Origin: Diploptera punctata
Taxonomy: Eukaryota; Arthropoda; Insecta; Blattodea; Blaberidae
Assembly (NCBI GenBank): GCA_030220185.1
Contig: JASPKZ010004574.1
Span: 620,001-684,000, forward strand
Length of the DNA: 64,000 nucleotides
Reading direction: 5' to 3'
In this document: positions 24,852 to 36,300 of the stretch, one piece after another
Layout: every line of letters starts with the position of its first letter
Numbering within the stretch: the stretch's first letter is position 1
Program-made: the position numbers and the translations under genes
Notes under the pieces: generated by a model
Databases searched by the model: none
The model's input: the letters and a program-made list of their open reading frames with translations, nothing else
Told to the model about the DNA's origin: nothing

Positions 24852-25263
24852 GTTATAACTAGGCTTTGCGGTTTTGTCACCGGAATTATACTGGATCGTA
24901 TACTTCTGCTACATTGGTGACATCAGTCAAATGTATAAACAGGTTACATGAACAGTATGGTTTATGGACCAATTGTTTTGTTTATTCAGGAGCGCTGTGT
25001 TTGTATGTCACCCAGGTCTGTCTCACAGAAGGTACACGAGCCAGCTATATCTGTATTGCAGTTGTTTATTGTGAAATGTATTAAAATTTAGTTGTGGTGT
25101 GGTCATTAATCATGAATGATATGCTCCACTATTTACATTCACTGTTGTGTACTGTCCCTTATGAGTGAACGCCAGATATTTGAACTCATTCCCCATCAGG
25201 CAATACTTCTTGATAAATTCAGAATCTCGTTTTGGTGACAAAACCACGAAGTCTAATTATAAC
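24852..25263. mobile_element. hAT-like MITE, 396 bp, in tandem unit 3
   Basis: The ends TAGGCTTTGCGGTTTTGTCACC (left, from 24860) and, inverted, TAGACTTCGTGGTTTTGTCACC (right, to 25255) match at most positions. GTTATAAC and ATTATAAC flank it (24852-24859, 25256-25263), an 8-bp duplication with one mismatch. Other units show one copy at the empty site. The 8-bp duplication suggests hAT mobilisation. The open frame inside (24866-25084) has no recognisable domain. Confidence 0.7.
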
Positions 25264-26614
25264 GTACAACAGTATCATGTGGTAGTGTAACAATGAGAAA
25301 GGGATGTGTAGTTAATGGACATGCAGCTGTTATGTTTTAAAATAAATAACAGTTCATAAAGTAATATAATTTTCAGATTGGTTATGCTGTATTTTGCTTT
25401 TAATTCTTATAGTTTGTCATGACAAATTTCAAAAGCAATTAAAAGAGATATTTGTGAACTTTATAAAGGGAAAATTAAAATAAACTCGGTATGATGTACA
25501 TAGAAGATCAATTAAATATCATTATTTTGATTCACAAACCTCATAAATACACCTTTTGGTGAATTTTAATCTTTTGGAATCTCTAATATAGAAATTGTGT
25601 TGTTTAATACATTTTTTAGTAGATTATACTGTGTTGGTTCTATCAGTAAGTACATCTTCTGCATATTTTAAGCAAAATTTGTGAAAGAATCTGTGCAGTT
25701 GTTAGTTAAAACATCAAAAGTAAGTTAAAGGTTGTCAAAATTGAATAATTTATTTTCAGATTAAATTATAATTTATAACATCATATCTGAATTGTAGACT
25801 TAGTGGTTTCTTCTAGAATTAAATACATTTATTACCCTCTTAACTGGTCTGTATGGGATCGAAATCTTGGTCAAATAAACGAGATGTTGGATAATTAATT
25901 TTTTTAGGTTTTGCTTAGCGAGTACGTGGAAATAAATTTTGCAATTATTACTACTATACCGAAATAAACATTTACATGTGAATACATTGAACTTCATGAA
26001 GAAAATATTGATAAACACATTATAAGTACATTCTGTACAGTACTATGCAGTACATACTATACCAACCTTTTGCATAAATAACTTTATGCGAGTCATACAG
26101 ATGTGTGACTAACCACCAAATTTAACAGTATAAATACACTTCTAAAACTGAGGAGATACAATTTTTTATTTTTCTTGTGAATTTGTAGAAAGTGGAGAAA
26201 CAAAATTTATGAAGTCAGGTGTTAATATAATAATAATATGCAAAAAGAAGTGAAGTATTTTAATTATCATCATGTGCTGCAAATGTTCTTCAATTTCTCA
26301 ATACAAAGTGTGTTACTGCTTTCACATCTAATGTTAAAACACAAATCATTCTATTGACAAATATTATGCTATACATTTAAGGAAATTGCAGTGAAACAGA
26401 TTAAGAATATAAAACAATGAAAAGTAATCATCATAATCTTAAGTTTTGTGAGGAGAGAGGCATCAGAAACTGAAACAGGGGATAATTGTGTTAAAAGCTG
26501 GAAGTCTGGCCAAGCTATTGTATCTGCCATACAGAAAACAAAATAAATACATTATAAATAGCTTTTTAATAACTAAGTAATGTTAAATAGAACAACAATT
26601 TACAGTGTAAAAGA

Positions 26615-27860
26615 GCAGTGAAATTATTATTTAAATTAAATTTTTATTTATTTATAAATAGATTTACAATGTAATAAAACATCTTCCTGTGCCCAAAAGG
26701 TTTTAAATTTTATCTTCTTTCTCCTTTCTTCTCTATCTTCTCAATCCAATTATTCCAGACCTAGCTCACTCATACCTCCTCTTCTTATATCATTCATCCA
26801 TTTAAATCTAGGTCGACCTCTCTTTCCTTTCCTAGGTGGAATCCATTCCAAAGCTTTTCTACATTCTCGTATATGACCATACCATTCTAGCTGTCTGTAT
26901 TTAATAGAATCTAATATTGAATTTTGGACTTTCGTTTGTTGTCTGATGATTGTATTTCTGATTTTTTCCAATTAGAATGTATAGTTGAGCGTCTAAATAA
27001 ATCAATTTCAACAGACATAAGTTTTAGACTCATTTTTATTCAACTGCCAACTTTCTGCTCTGTATGTTAGCGTGCTTCTAATTATGGATTTATAAATTTG
27101 TAATTTGATATCTATTCTTATGTTCTTATCCCACAAAACTCCGTTTAACATTGTTATTACCGATCTGCCTTTTTGAATTCTATATTTTATGTAATTTTAT
27201 TGGGTACAATTTGAGTTAATTTTGATCGCCAGATAATTACATTCTTCACTCTTTGATACATCCCATTCCACCTTCCTAAACTAAATCTCTGTTTTCATCA
27301 CAAGATAAATAAAATGATTTAAAATTTGCTTGTAAACCCCATTTAATATTCTATTATATGAGTTTTCATCTCATATGTTCCAGATCCTCATAATCCTGTG
27401 CTACAACCAACTGGGCATCTGTAAATAATATTGTATAAATAGTTGTATTTTCAATAGGTATCACCATACCTTTACACTTTTTTCCCCCATGTTTGTAACG
27501 CTGTTGTCTATTAATCTTGAACAATGTTGGGGATAAGCCTTCACGTAAATCTTTCGTTTCTGAAAATTCATGGGACATATTTTTCCCAATCTTTATTCTA
27601 GAATTTGTGTTTTCGTTATAATTTGTATATTGCATTCATAAGTAATTTATTTTAAATATTTTCTTGTAAAACCCCATTTTATTTAGCGGTACTGAGTCAT
27701 AAGCTTCTTCAAAATCGACCAGTAACAAATATAGAGATCGCACTTTAGCATTTGCCTTTTCCATAAGCTGTTTAACAACAAAAATATAATAAGATGTTGA
27801 TCCTTCCGCTCGAAATCATGCCTGTTCATCATCTTTATCACAATAATCTTTTTTATGGAT
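26615..27860 (-). mobile_element. LINE L2: 5'-truncated APE-type LINE fragment in tandem unit 3
   Basis: Foreign to the tandem unit. It carries RT and C-terminal tail relics on the minus strand. Its 3' end region (26640-26700) reads as a short UTR ending in A/T-rich repeats. It differs in sequence from LINE L1, so it is another family. Confidence 0.75.
26750..27860 (-). pseudogene. LINE L2 RT core and C-terminal tail relic
   Basis: 27366-27635 holds ETKDLREGLSPTLFKI and, further on, ILFTDAQLVVAQDYEDLEHM, the degenerate ADDQ catalytic box (here TDAQ, both Asp positions disturbed). Upstream (to ~27860) VDFEEAYDSVPLN-like sequence can be read in another frame. 26750-26971 is the C-terminus (RNTIIRQQTKVQNSILDSIKYRQLEWYGHI...PPRKGKRGRPRFKW). 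Many frameshifts. Confidence 0.75.
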
Positions 27861-28312
27861 TAAAATAATATTTGCTTAGTTTTTTAAGAATGTAGAAGAT
27901 ACATACTGATTTCATTGTTGAAAGGAAATAGGTAATGATTCACCAAGTTGTGTATAGTTTTCACTTTATTTATTTGAATATTGATAAATTTATTTTCTGA
28001 AGTTGGTTTGAAATTAATATAAGTACATACCGTCTTGTTATATTGTTTCGGAAAGAGTCATTTTCTTTGTGTTCAACAAAAAAGTTGTTTGGTGACATGG
28101 CCGCACACTCTTGTATGTCTGCCTGGATATTGTGGTCTGTACAATGTACTCAAGATGTGTTGTTGGTTGAGATATGATGAAGAAAATCTTTATAAGCCTG
28201 CCATGAGATTGCTCTGCATTATTGTTGTCGAACGCAAAGAATGTGGTCGATCAAAATTAAATGCGTTCATATGTGACCTAGAATGTTATTACTGGGAAAC
28301 TATGTGTGTTTA

Positions 28313-29090
28313 TCCTGTTCTCGTGTGTCATGTCTGCAATACAGTATGGTAACTTGAGCCAGGAATTCACAATGCGAGATCATCACCTCACCTCATAAGA
28401 CATGTTAATAATTGTCTACAAAAGACGTCAAAGAAATATATCTTATGAGTTGATTTCCATTTTTCTGGTTCAACTTTAATTTTTCCATCTCTCCGTCCAG
28501 TGGCAGATTTTGGTAGTATTTGACATTCCAGTAGGCAGTCGTTAGATTAACATGTCCATCTGGATTTTTTCGAAGTTCATATCTGTTTGTCTACTTGGTG
28601 GGTTGGACAGTTGAAGGAATTTGATGTAATCAAAATGAAAATAATTGCATTCCGGTTTATAGCATCACATTCTCGTATATTCAATAGATGTGCGCAGATA
28701 GAAGAACCAACCTACAAAATAAAATCAATGGTTCGAAATAAACAAGATCAAAGCAGTATGAGTCAGATATAACCTGCACCTAAATTGAAACTGAAATAAC
28801 AAATTGGGAACATAAAACTGCATATCCATTATTTAGATTGATACAGTGTTTAATAATCAGACCGTGTCAGAACTGAACCGATTTTTTACGAGCGAGAAGC
28901 TATAAAATGTACTGTAAGGAGCTGACGGTCATTTTTCTTTTGTTTATATAAACCACTTGATAACAACATAATGAAGGGTAACTTAAAAAAGTTCTTAATG
29001 CTTATTGTAAAATGTAACATTTAATTACATTAGAAAGGAGATAGTAGTGCATTTCCGTAATAATTTTATCCCTATTTTGTGAACTGTAAA
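28313..29090. repeat. tandem unit 4, truncated (~0.78 kb)
   Basis: Begins at the same landmark as the other units (TCCTGTTCTCGTGTGTCATG) and stays collinear to about GTGAACTGTAAACTCAG (~29090), then stops. This is the right end of the array. Confidence 0.8.
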
Positions 29091-30060
29091 CTCAGTGTTT
29101 TTGAGTGTTTTTTTTTGTGTTTTTGAAACTATAATTAGGATTTATTTTATATGGCGTCATGGTTCCAGATCAAGGTGTGGCGCCTTATGATTTCTTTTAC
29201 CCGCGTTCTACTGCCATTAGTGCCGTTTGTTACCATTATTATATTAAACTCGCGATAGTAAACCATTTATTGCTCCGCCGTGTATCGTCTTTTGTTTCCA
29301 TTGTATATATTAGCCTTGAGTTCATAACAATCGGGGTTATTATTCAAACGCCTTTGCCCGGGCCCATAAGAGGCAAGGATTGATTCATCTTTCTTTTCCA
29401 AACGCTTAAACATCAATCAACAGTAGATCTTAAAACACTTGAGTAATCTATGATACTTAGCTAAACTGGGTGTATCATTATTATTATTAACCATGAAAGC
29501 TAGACGGAAAAAATAAAGTTTGTATGATCTCCTAAATAAGTAAGCTTGTGTACGGGAATATGCCCAATAGCAGTATACACATAAATAATTTGAACATTAA
29601 ACATGATATATATAAAAAATTATGTTTAATATAAATAGTACGTCTGAAGTATTAGAAAAATATAATCAAATGACAGTATTGATCATTCTTGAATTTAAAA
29701 GAAAACAAATTAATAATTATTAACATAAAACATATCATAACTCACTCAAACAAATTCACACATACTTTCAGTCCAAGCCAGGGTGGCTTTCCTGGTCCTC
29801 CGGACCCAAAACTTAAAACACGCCACTCGCGTGCTCCAGACGACGTAGTTCCAACCAAATGTTCCGATCGAATGATAATGTTCTGAATGTGTGTATCGTA
29901 TTTGAGCGTTCCGAGGTAGCAGGGGAGATGCGCAGTACAAACAGCTAAATAGGAAAGGTAGAAAGGAGAGTGGGGGTAGATGCATCGAGAAGGGATATTG
30001 GCATAGTTCACGAATCTTTCAGTTCAAGGAGGATAACGACACTGATGTTACGAACCGAAA
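29091..30060. other. no gene recognised
   Basis: Starts with T/G-rich runs (TTTTTGTGT-type, 29095-29125). Several small frames at 29742-30011 overlap on both strands and show no domain. The stretch before 30061 is where the LTR and primer site of the next relic would lie, but no TGGTGGCAGC-like primer site is visible. Confidence 0.4.
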
Positions 30061-30570
30061 ATCGCACTTTCGGTTCAAAGGATCCTTATGTTAGAATGTT
30101 CACTGTCCTCTACATAAAGTTAGTTAGTATAACACGCCCTGCTTTCTTACTAGATACAACAGAATTTGCAAATGGGATTGCATATGGCTTTTTTAAGGAT
30201 CACACTAATATTGACCCCAAGTTGTTAGATGAATTTGATTATAAATTTGCTAATCTGAGAGATAAATTTAGGCTTGAAATTTATTTTGAGGGTAACCCAA
30301 TAAATCATTATAAGGTACCTATAATTAAATGCCTCAGGTACGAGAGAGATCCAGGAGTGGAAGTGTACATCGATGTTGATGTGCAAGTAGTTAAACGTTA
30401 CAGGCATAAAAACCGAGAATACCCTCAATAGTGATGGAACGTACAGATTACGTTCCAGTTTGTGACGTACCAAGCGAATTGATTAGATATATAAGAATAG
30501 CATACTGGGACAAGGAAGGGAATACAAAAAAAAAAAGAGTAGAGGCTGTGCATAATCAGTTTATTATTCT
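30061..30570 (+). pseudogene. ORF0 copy 1: protein encoded before gag (relic)
   Basis: Similar along its length to the 163-codon frame at 51044-51535, e.g. FTVLYIKLVSITRPAFLLDTT, FFKDHTNIDPKLLDEF.YKFANL and the most conserved block ERDPGVEVYIDVDVQVVKRYR. The position equal to the start codon of copy 2 reads ATC (30061-30063), a short deletion follows, and a one-base loss near 30430 moves the last 45 residues (RTDYVPVCDVPS) into another frame. Function unknown; I know no named family for it. A degenerate gag start lies downstream as in the other copies. Confidence 0.7.
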
Positions 30571-30649
30571 TCAAAATTATAATATAATAAAAATGTTGTC
30601 TTTTTGTGTGTTATTTTGTGTTTTTTCTTGTGTTTATTTTTTTGAGTGT

Positions 30650-30925
30650 TTTTTGCGTTAACACTCGTTGCCCTTCCAGAAAGCTCAGAAAACAAACGAG
30701 TGGCCGTTCAGTACGGCGTAGTTCGCGTCCTCTTCCTCCACGAGGACCATTATCAAGCATGGCTTACAGTCTGCATGTTCGTGCTCGTCGCTGCGTGGTA
30801 CTCTTGACATCTGTCCTGGACAGATCGTCAAGGTGTTGCCGGATCTCGTGTCACCAACCACTGCGCTGATCTAAAGCTGCACACAGGGCACTCCCACACT
30901 AGTTGTATCGGGAAGCGCTGAAAAC
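30650..30925 (+). other. conserved spacer between ORF0 and gag, copy 1
   Basis: Related to 51645-51860, and more loosely to 56580-56730. Shared strings include CCTGG.CAG, GGGCACTCCCACAC/GGACATTCCCACAC and GGGAAGCGCTGAAAA. It is GC-rich next to AT-rich flanks. Neither strand has a frame held open in all three copies. The minus strand reads a CPxC motif (WECPVC / WECPGC / GCPYC). It may be an RNA structure or a lost short ORF. Confidence 0.45.
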
Positions 30926-30991
30926 TAAACAAAATTCGGATAAGAAAATTATTAATTAAAATTTTAATCAAGTTATTCAAATAAAAGAAAA

Positions 30992-31222
30992 ATCAGCGAA
31001 TCAGAAGACACAAAGCCAATTTTAGTGAAAGATTTGACGGTAACCACATGGATAACACCAAGGGACCCCAAATCTGCGACTCCAGTTCAAGACTTTCTAA
31101 GAAAGGTCGATGGAGCCGCAGAGTCAGGTAGTCTGACCGAAAGATATAGAGTGAGACTAATCCAATTTGAAGTCCTTTATCCAGCTGTGGCGTCGCAGGT
31201 CTGTAACAAACATAAAACCTAA
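30992..31222 (+). pseudogene. gag: gag N-terminal fragment, copy 1
   Basis: The frame encodes KDLTVTTWITPRDPK...FLRKVDGAAESGSLTERYRVRLIQFEVLYPAVASQV, close to the gag starts at 51925 and 56747. The start position equals ATC instead of ATG (30992-30994). After QV the frame ends in unrelated sequence, so the rest of gag is missing. The motif order (FL.KVD.AAE.G.L....) is that of a Ty3/Gypsy capsid N-terminus. Confidence 0.7.
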
Positions 31223-31289
31223 TGACAACATGTTATAACACGTACCATAGAAAGAAAATATAAATATTTTAGTTTTCTCTCTCTTTTAA

Positions 31290-31760
31290 GTTAAATTGAC
31301 ATCAGTCTATTCAGTGTCAGCACGCTTCCGTAATAAATAAGGAGAAAACATTACTTCCTTCTCGACATTGTCACCTGACAAGGTCGGGTCTGTGTCGGAG
31401 TCACTGACTGCTGCATCTGTGCATCTGAATACTTTTTGTTAAGTGATGCCATCTCGCCTTGAAGAGGGGAGAGCGTTACTTTTTCCTCAATCGTATCTTC
31501 TTCTTGGAGATGGGAAGGGTTTACATCTTCCTCTTGAGAAGGGGAAGTGGTCAGGTCTGCCTCCTAAGTTTACGGTGTATTGTTATTAGCTGGAGGGAGC
31601 CAAGCATCACTTCCTTCCTCACTAGTTTGGGATTATGAATTCTCTGATGCTAATTCTGCACTAATGATTTGATGCATTACTTGTTCCGTTGTACGGCCTT
31701 TACGTGGCCTCAATAATAACCGTTGATTGATATGATAATGTCCGTGACGTATGGATGACG
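31290..31760 (-). pseudogene. pol: acidic C-terminal tail of pol, element-A-like relic
   Basis: On the minus strand: RLLLRPRKGRTTEQVMHQIISAELASE, matching the equivalent part of element A near 38570-38660 (RYFLRTSTGPKTEQFIQDIIQQELASD). It is followed by a Glu/Ser-rich stretch (SPSQEEDVNPSHLQEEDTIEEK). It sits tail to tail with the plus-strand gag piece at 30992-31222, so the two cannot be one collinear element. Confidence 0.6.
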
Positions 31761-31794
31761 GTGGAGGCGGTGGTGGTTATAGAAAGTTACATGT

Positions 31795-32850
31795 TCCCCA
31801 TCAAGGTGAACCAGTCTGGTCCTTCAAGGTAAACCAGTTACAGCAAGTTTTAACTAGTGTGGTCCTTCAATGCAACGAGAGCGAGGTCACCCGTCAAGGT
31901 AAATCAGGTAAATCAGTTACATCAAGTTGTAACTAGTCTGGTCCTTCATGTAAACCGGAGCGAGGCCACCCATCAAGGCGAACCTGGCAATTATGTAACA
32001 TCCGGTTGTATGCACCCATTGCGTACATAGTAAGAGGATTTTAATAACTTTTTAATAATATCAGGATTTATCTGATATTAACGCATAAAAAACTGGTTAC
32101 GGATTGAAAGCAAACAGCAGTTAATGTGAAAAAGTGTGCCCCTCCCTTTGGCTAGTGTATAAAAGCCATATTTAACGATGAGTACTAGAGACGATTTCAA
32201 GTAACGGATCAAGCAACTCAGCTGAGAGTTATATTTGGGGAGAGCCTAAGTGCGAACGTCAAGACTGTATTTGCAGTTGTAAATCTGGTTGGTGCGCCAA
32301 TTCACTCAAACAATATCATTATGCGCACAATAGTCGCATTGTGAGAGACTGTAAAGTGACGTTGTGTTGTCACGATAAGTATCACAGCTATATACAAAAA
32401 GATGCATTAAACAAATGCACCTTCTTAACCACGATTATGTGCACGCAGTAAGTAATCGTTTTAGAATAAATACGGAAAAACACAAATTAGACGGCTGCAA
32501 ACCGGAACTACACGCCGGTAAATTAATATATGACAGACGTTGAAAATAGCATTAGATCAAGCTCTATTTGAAAGACAAACATACCTTGCAAATTTTACAA
32601 AGACGAAAAACCTGTGCAACATTTAGTTGACGACAGTTGGTGTTTTTGGGATTACAGCGAGGAAGAAGAGGAATGGGTTCCGTTGAAAAAAAATACACGA
32701 CCTGATTAAATATTACGGCATATTCAACAAGTTTTCAAAATGGAGCTTCATTCTTCACATTGAAATCCAAAAAAGCAGAACGAGATTCCAGAGCGATGTT
32801 ACCCAGCAAGGCGAACCAGACAATTATGTAACAACCGGTTGTATACACGA
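31795..32850. repeat. dispersed short repeats (AAGGTGAACC / CCGGTTGTAT blocks)
   Basis: Variants of TGGTCCTTCAAGGTAAACC and GAGCGAGGTCACCC recur between 31795 and 31990. A longer block around 31960-32015 (CAAGGCGAACC, CAATTATGTAACA, CCGGTTGTAT) returns at about 32790-32850. Local duplication; function unknown. Confidence 0.5.
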
Positions 32851-34180
32851 TATTAGCCACCGCGTACACATTATGAAGCATTTTAATCAATTGTTAAAAA
32901 ACTCGTTACCGTAAAACATACCAATTGGTTTGTAGTTCAACAAACGGCCACGAATGCGATTTAACAACATCGAAGCGCATACCGTACACACAGGGATGCA
33001 AATATGGTTAGTGTCGCACGAGACAGTAAACACGAAACATTAAGTTACGCAAAACGAAAATGCCTATTAAAAAACAAATGTTTGTGTGGTGATTTCTGCC
33101 TCAATGACCTTTCCACACTCAAAGGTGAGGTAATTTAATATGGGGAATTGGACCAAACTCGAAGGGACACGTAGCGTGGAAGTAAATGTACACGTGACAT
33201 ACAATTTAAATAACGGAGATGTAGTAAAAAATAAATCTACGGTGAATGTGCGCAAAAGTGCAATGATTGTGATAAAAATGCGACACCCACCATTGACGGA
33301 GCAAATGTGAAATGGATGCAAATTAATAAAGTGTTTTTTTACAAACAAACAAGAGTATGACCAGCATATGGACTGTGATAAGTGTTCTAAAAAGTCACAT
33401 AGAAATATTTAAATGCATACGGCAAAAGATCATAAAGTGGACTGGGAAGTGGAGGGAGATGTGGAATTCCCTCCACAGATGAGAAAGTGGGTGGAGATAT
33501 GGAATTTCCCACCACAACAGAGCTATAAAAAAGGAGCGGTGATACGGCTATAAATAGTGGAGACTGTGGTAAAGTTTTACAGTGCAACAAAAAGTACTGC
33601 ATCATGGAACATTTTGCTGATTGTCAGTTCACCTGCGAAAAACGGCGCTTATTAACACAAGCTGCTGGATATTATCAATGACTAGGACTGGAGATAAGCC
33701 TTACTCGTTTGAACACCATGAATATTATGCAAACACTAGCACGGAAATAAAACCTGAACAGACGTATGCATTTTAGAAAACCAAATTGAAAGACTTAATA
33801 TGCAACTTGGATTACAGAGTGGAGCAGTTTCAGTTAGTAATTACGAAATACGGAAGACAAACTGTAGCAGATTAAAAAACTGGTGAGTCCGTTTGTTTAC
33901 CCAACTACAAAAAATTAAAATTTGATGGGCTACAAGTATTGAATAGTAAACCTCAAAGCTTATACTACTACTATGGGAAGCAGAAGACACAAGACAATGA
34001 ACGTGAATGCAAAGTTGTAGAAGTACACCCATCAAAGCAGGACTTATAAAAAAAAAAGAAATGTACAACATGAACGTTCTGTGCGGTAAAACATTTACAA
34101 GAAGGGATGCTTTAAATAGACAAAAAAATACTACACATAACGATGTAAAACATACATTATAAACCTCTTTGATATCGTTT
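32190..34180 (+). pseudogene. scattered relics of a C2H2 zinc-finger gene
   Basis: Several short plus-strand pieces look like decayed fingers: CGKTFTRRDALNRQ followed by THND (~34080-34145), RTGDKPYSFEHHEYY with the classic linker TGDKPY (~33685-33725), KCNDCDKNA (~33255-33285), CDKCSKKSH (~33375-33400) and CKYGKC/CLCGDF pieces near 33000-33100. An acidic stretch (SEEEEEWVPL) near 32655-32690 may be from the same gene. No frame stays open beyond one finger. The source could be a host gene or a virus-like element. Confidence 0.4.
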
Positions 34181-34420
34181 AACAGAACAGATATGTTAAT
34201 ACGTAATATTAAAACAACACATGACAATGAAATACCTGTGGATAGGGGTGTATGACGATTCACCTTGGGTGCCTCTGAGTAGGACTATTGCCTATCGTGT
34301 CACAGATCACAAACCCTAGATACCCAAATATGCATTCAAATGATTCACACAAATTTGTATAAAACTAAGTTTATTATTTAAAGCTAAAGAATGCAGCAAA
34401 AGAAAGTAAATAAGATGAAT

Positions 34421-34462
<42 letters not shown>

Positions 34463-36069
34463 CTCACCACCTTTGATTAATTACTAGAGGGAGTACTTGG
34501 TTACTTTTAAGGGTCTAATGAGTCTAACAGGAAAAGGGTCAACTAATATCTAATAAAATATTAAAATAAGGTTGTACTCAAATGAATAATGTTACAATAG
34601 ATAGTTACTAAGGTGACGATTATGATGAATATCTTCGTAGTTGCTATTCTATAGAGTCCCTCCGGAGATTGAAGTCCGTTACTAGAAGGCCGTATCTTCG
34701 TCGATTACAGAATTTTGATACCGAAGAATCTCGTAGCTTATCAAAGTCTGAAGAAGCTAGGAGCTTCCTGGATTTATATACTAAAATTTTGGGGCGTTAG
34801 CCGACAGACGCTTTCTATGTTTCATAACACGCGCCTCGGCAAGCCTTGAACTAGGGACTTGAGACCATCGTCCAGAAAGTTCACGTGTACAACGTATGTG
34901 ATCTATGACTTTCTAATTTACGAGGAAAACCATGATGTTCCGGTTATATCATCTCCTATGAGACATTGGGATTCGTGCCCATCCCATCCGTTAATATGAG
35001 CAACCCTCTCTTTTCAAGGAGTGTCTTATAATGATTAATTATGATCCAAGGACCTTGATTCCAGCCATCACAACTGTCCTCTTTTTAAACGAAACGAATT
35101 CTTCAGAGAAGATGGATATGTTTCCAAAATATCGTCCAAGATAGTTAAACATAATAAAATAAAATAAAATATATTAGGGTTAGCAGGATGAAGACTGCGC
35201 GCCATCTCCTCTGCGGTTATATTCCTTATCTATATATTCGAAGGGAAGGATGCGTTACGCACCATTTAATCATGTCTGATCAAGAGCAAGAGGTGACACG
35301 ACCAAATTCTCGCGTCCTAGCCTGGGCTGATCAGTTCGGAAGAGTATTAACTTGGACATTCCTTATTTTGTATTGATATACATAAGTTTTTGCTTTCATT
35401 AAATTTACTAAAATAACATTGATTGAACAGGCTGCATAGCCTAAACCTTGTAGTAGAAGGAGGAGAACTATGATTGAATATTTCAAAATTCAAAGTCTTG
35501 TATTAATAGAGTATGTATTTCAGTTATATCTTTAACAAACTGTAGCTACTAGCTACAGACCTCCAATATTAAGATAATTGCCTGGTAAATTCACTTTCTT
35601 ATGAATGAAAGTCTTATCTTCCATAGTATGACGTGGTTATGTTCATTTCCTGCACATAGTGATATGGATGCTGTGTGTAGTGAGAGATGACATTAGAACT
35701 TTCATAGCTCTCATATAGACCTCCTTATATCTCATATGTCTCTACTACTTGTTTACTGATTAATTCATACCTTCATTAATTAAACTAATTTATTTGGCCC
35801 TTATAATTTATTATCGTCTCAACTCTCTATAGTGGGATATTCCCAAATCCTACTTCCTGTACACCTTCCAATAGAATTTCACTCTACACTAAGTCTCGTA
35901 TAGACCTATTAATTTGTCATGTTTCTCTTGTAACTAGATGACGCCTAAATTTCTCACGCTGGGAAGACATCAGACTTATTTCCTGTCGGCACCTATTAAT
36001 GCCATCATAGTGGTAAAACATATACGTACTCTTTTAATATGACAAAGTCCGTTGTTAATTATAGAGCTT
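34181..36069. other. no gene recognised; (TA)n at ~34426-34458
   Basis: AT-rich with one dinucleotide tract. Short frames on both strands show no known domain. The part next to element A (35400-36069) does not match the U3 sequence found beside A' at 57050-57290, so the left end of element A is truncated or rearranged here. Confidence 0.45.
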
Positions 36070-36300
36070 CCGGATTTTCGCTACATGTGTTAATGTTTAC
36101 ACTTTTAAATCAAAATATATATACAATGTTTTTAAAGTTTGTATATTACATAGAATTAGTGCATGTGTCATTGTGTTACGTGTTTCAGCTTTACTTTGTT
36201 TTTGTCAGCCTATTATCATTTTAAAATACATTTGACTTGCTAGTAAATAAAAATAAAATAAAGAAAATAACGGATACATATAGATGATTAGCAACTGGAT

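Larger units (their letters stand above)
21910..28312. repeat. tandem unit 3 of the ~3.9-kb repeat, with three insertions
   Basis: Collinear with units 1 and 2 once 22139-22969, 24860-25255 and ~26615-27860 are removed, leaving about 3.9 kb. Because undisturbed copies exist, each insertion has a readable empty site. Confidence 0.85.

Noticed and set aside
24866..25084. 72-codon frame inside the hAT-like MITE
   Set aside because: Too short for a transposase, no motif, and MITEs of this size are non-coding.
12591..29090. Array read as nested LTR pairs
   Set aside because: The repeated blocks are adjacent and collinear over the full ~3.9 kb, with no primer sites, polypurine tracts or pol between them.
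29742..30011. Three overlapping frames on both strands
   Set aside because: No domain and strong mutual overlap; composition is locally GC-rich, which lengthens chance frames.
33067..34263. Long minus-strand frames (93, 72 and 140 codons)
   Set aside because: Low-complexity Phe/Ser/Leu products of AT-rich DNA, antisense to the zinc-finger relics.
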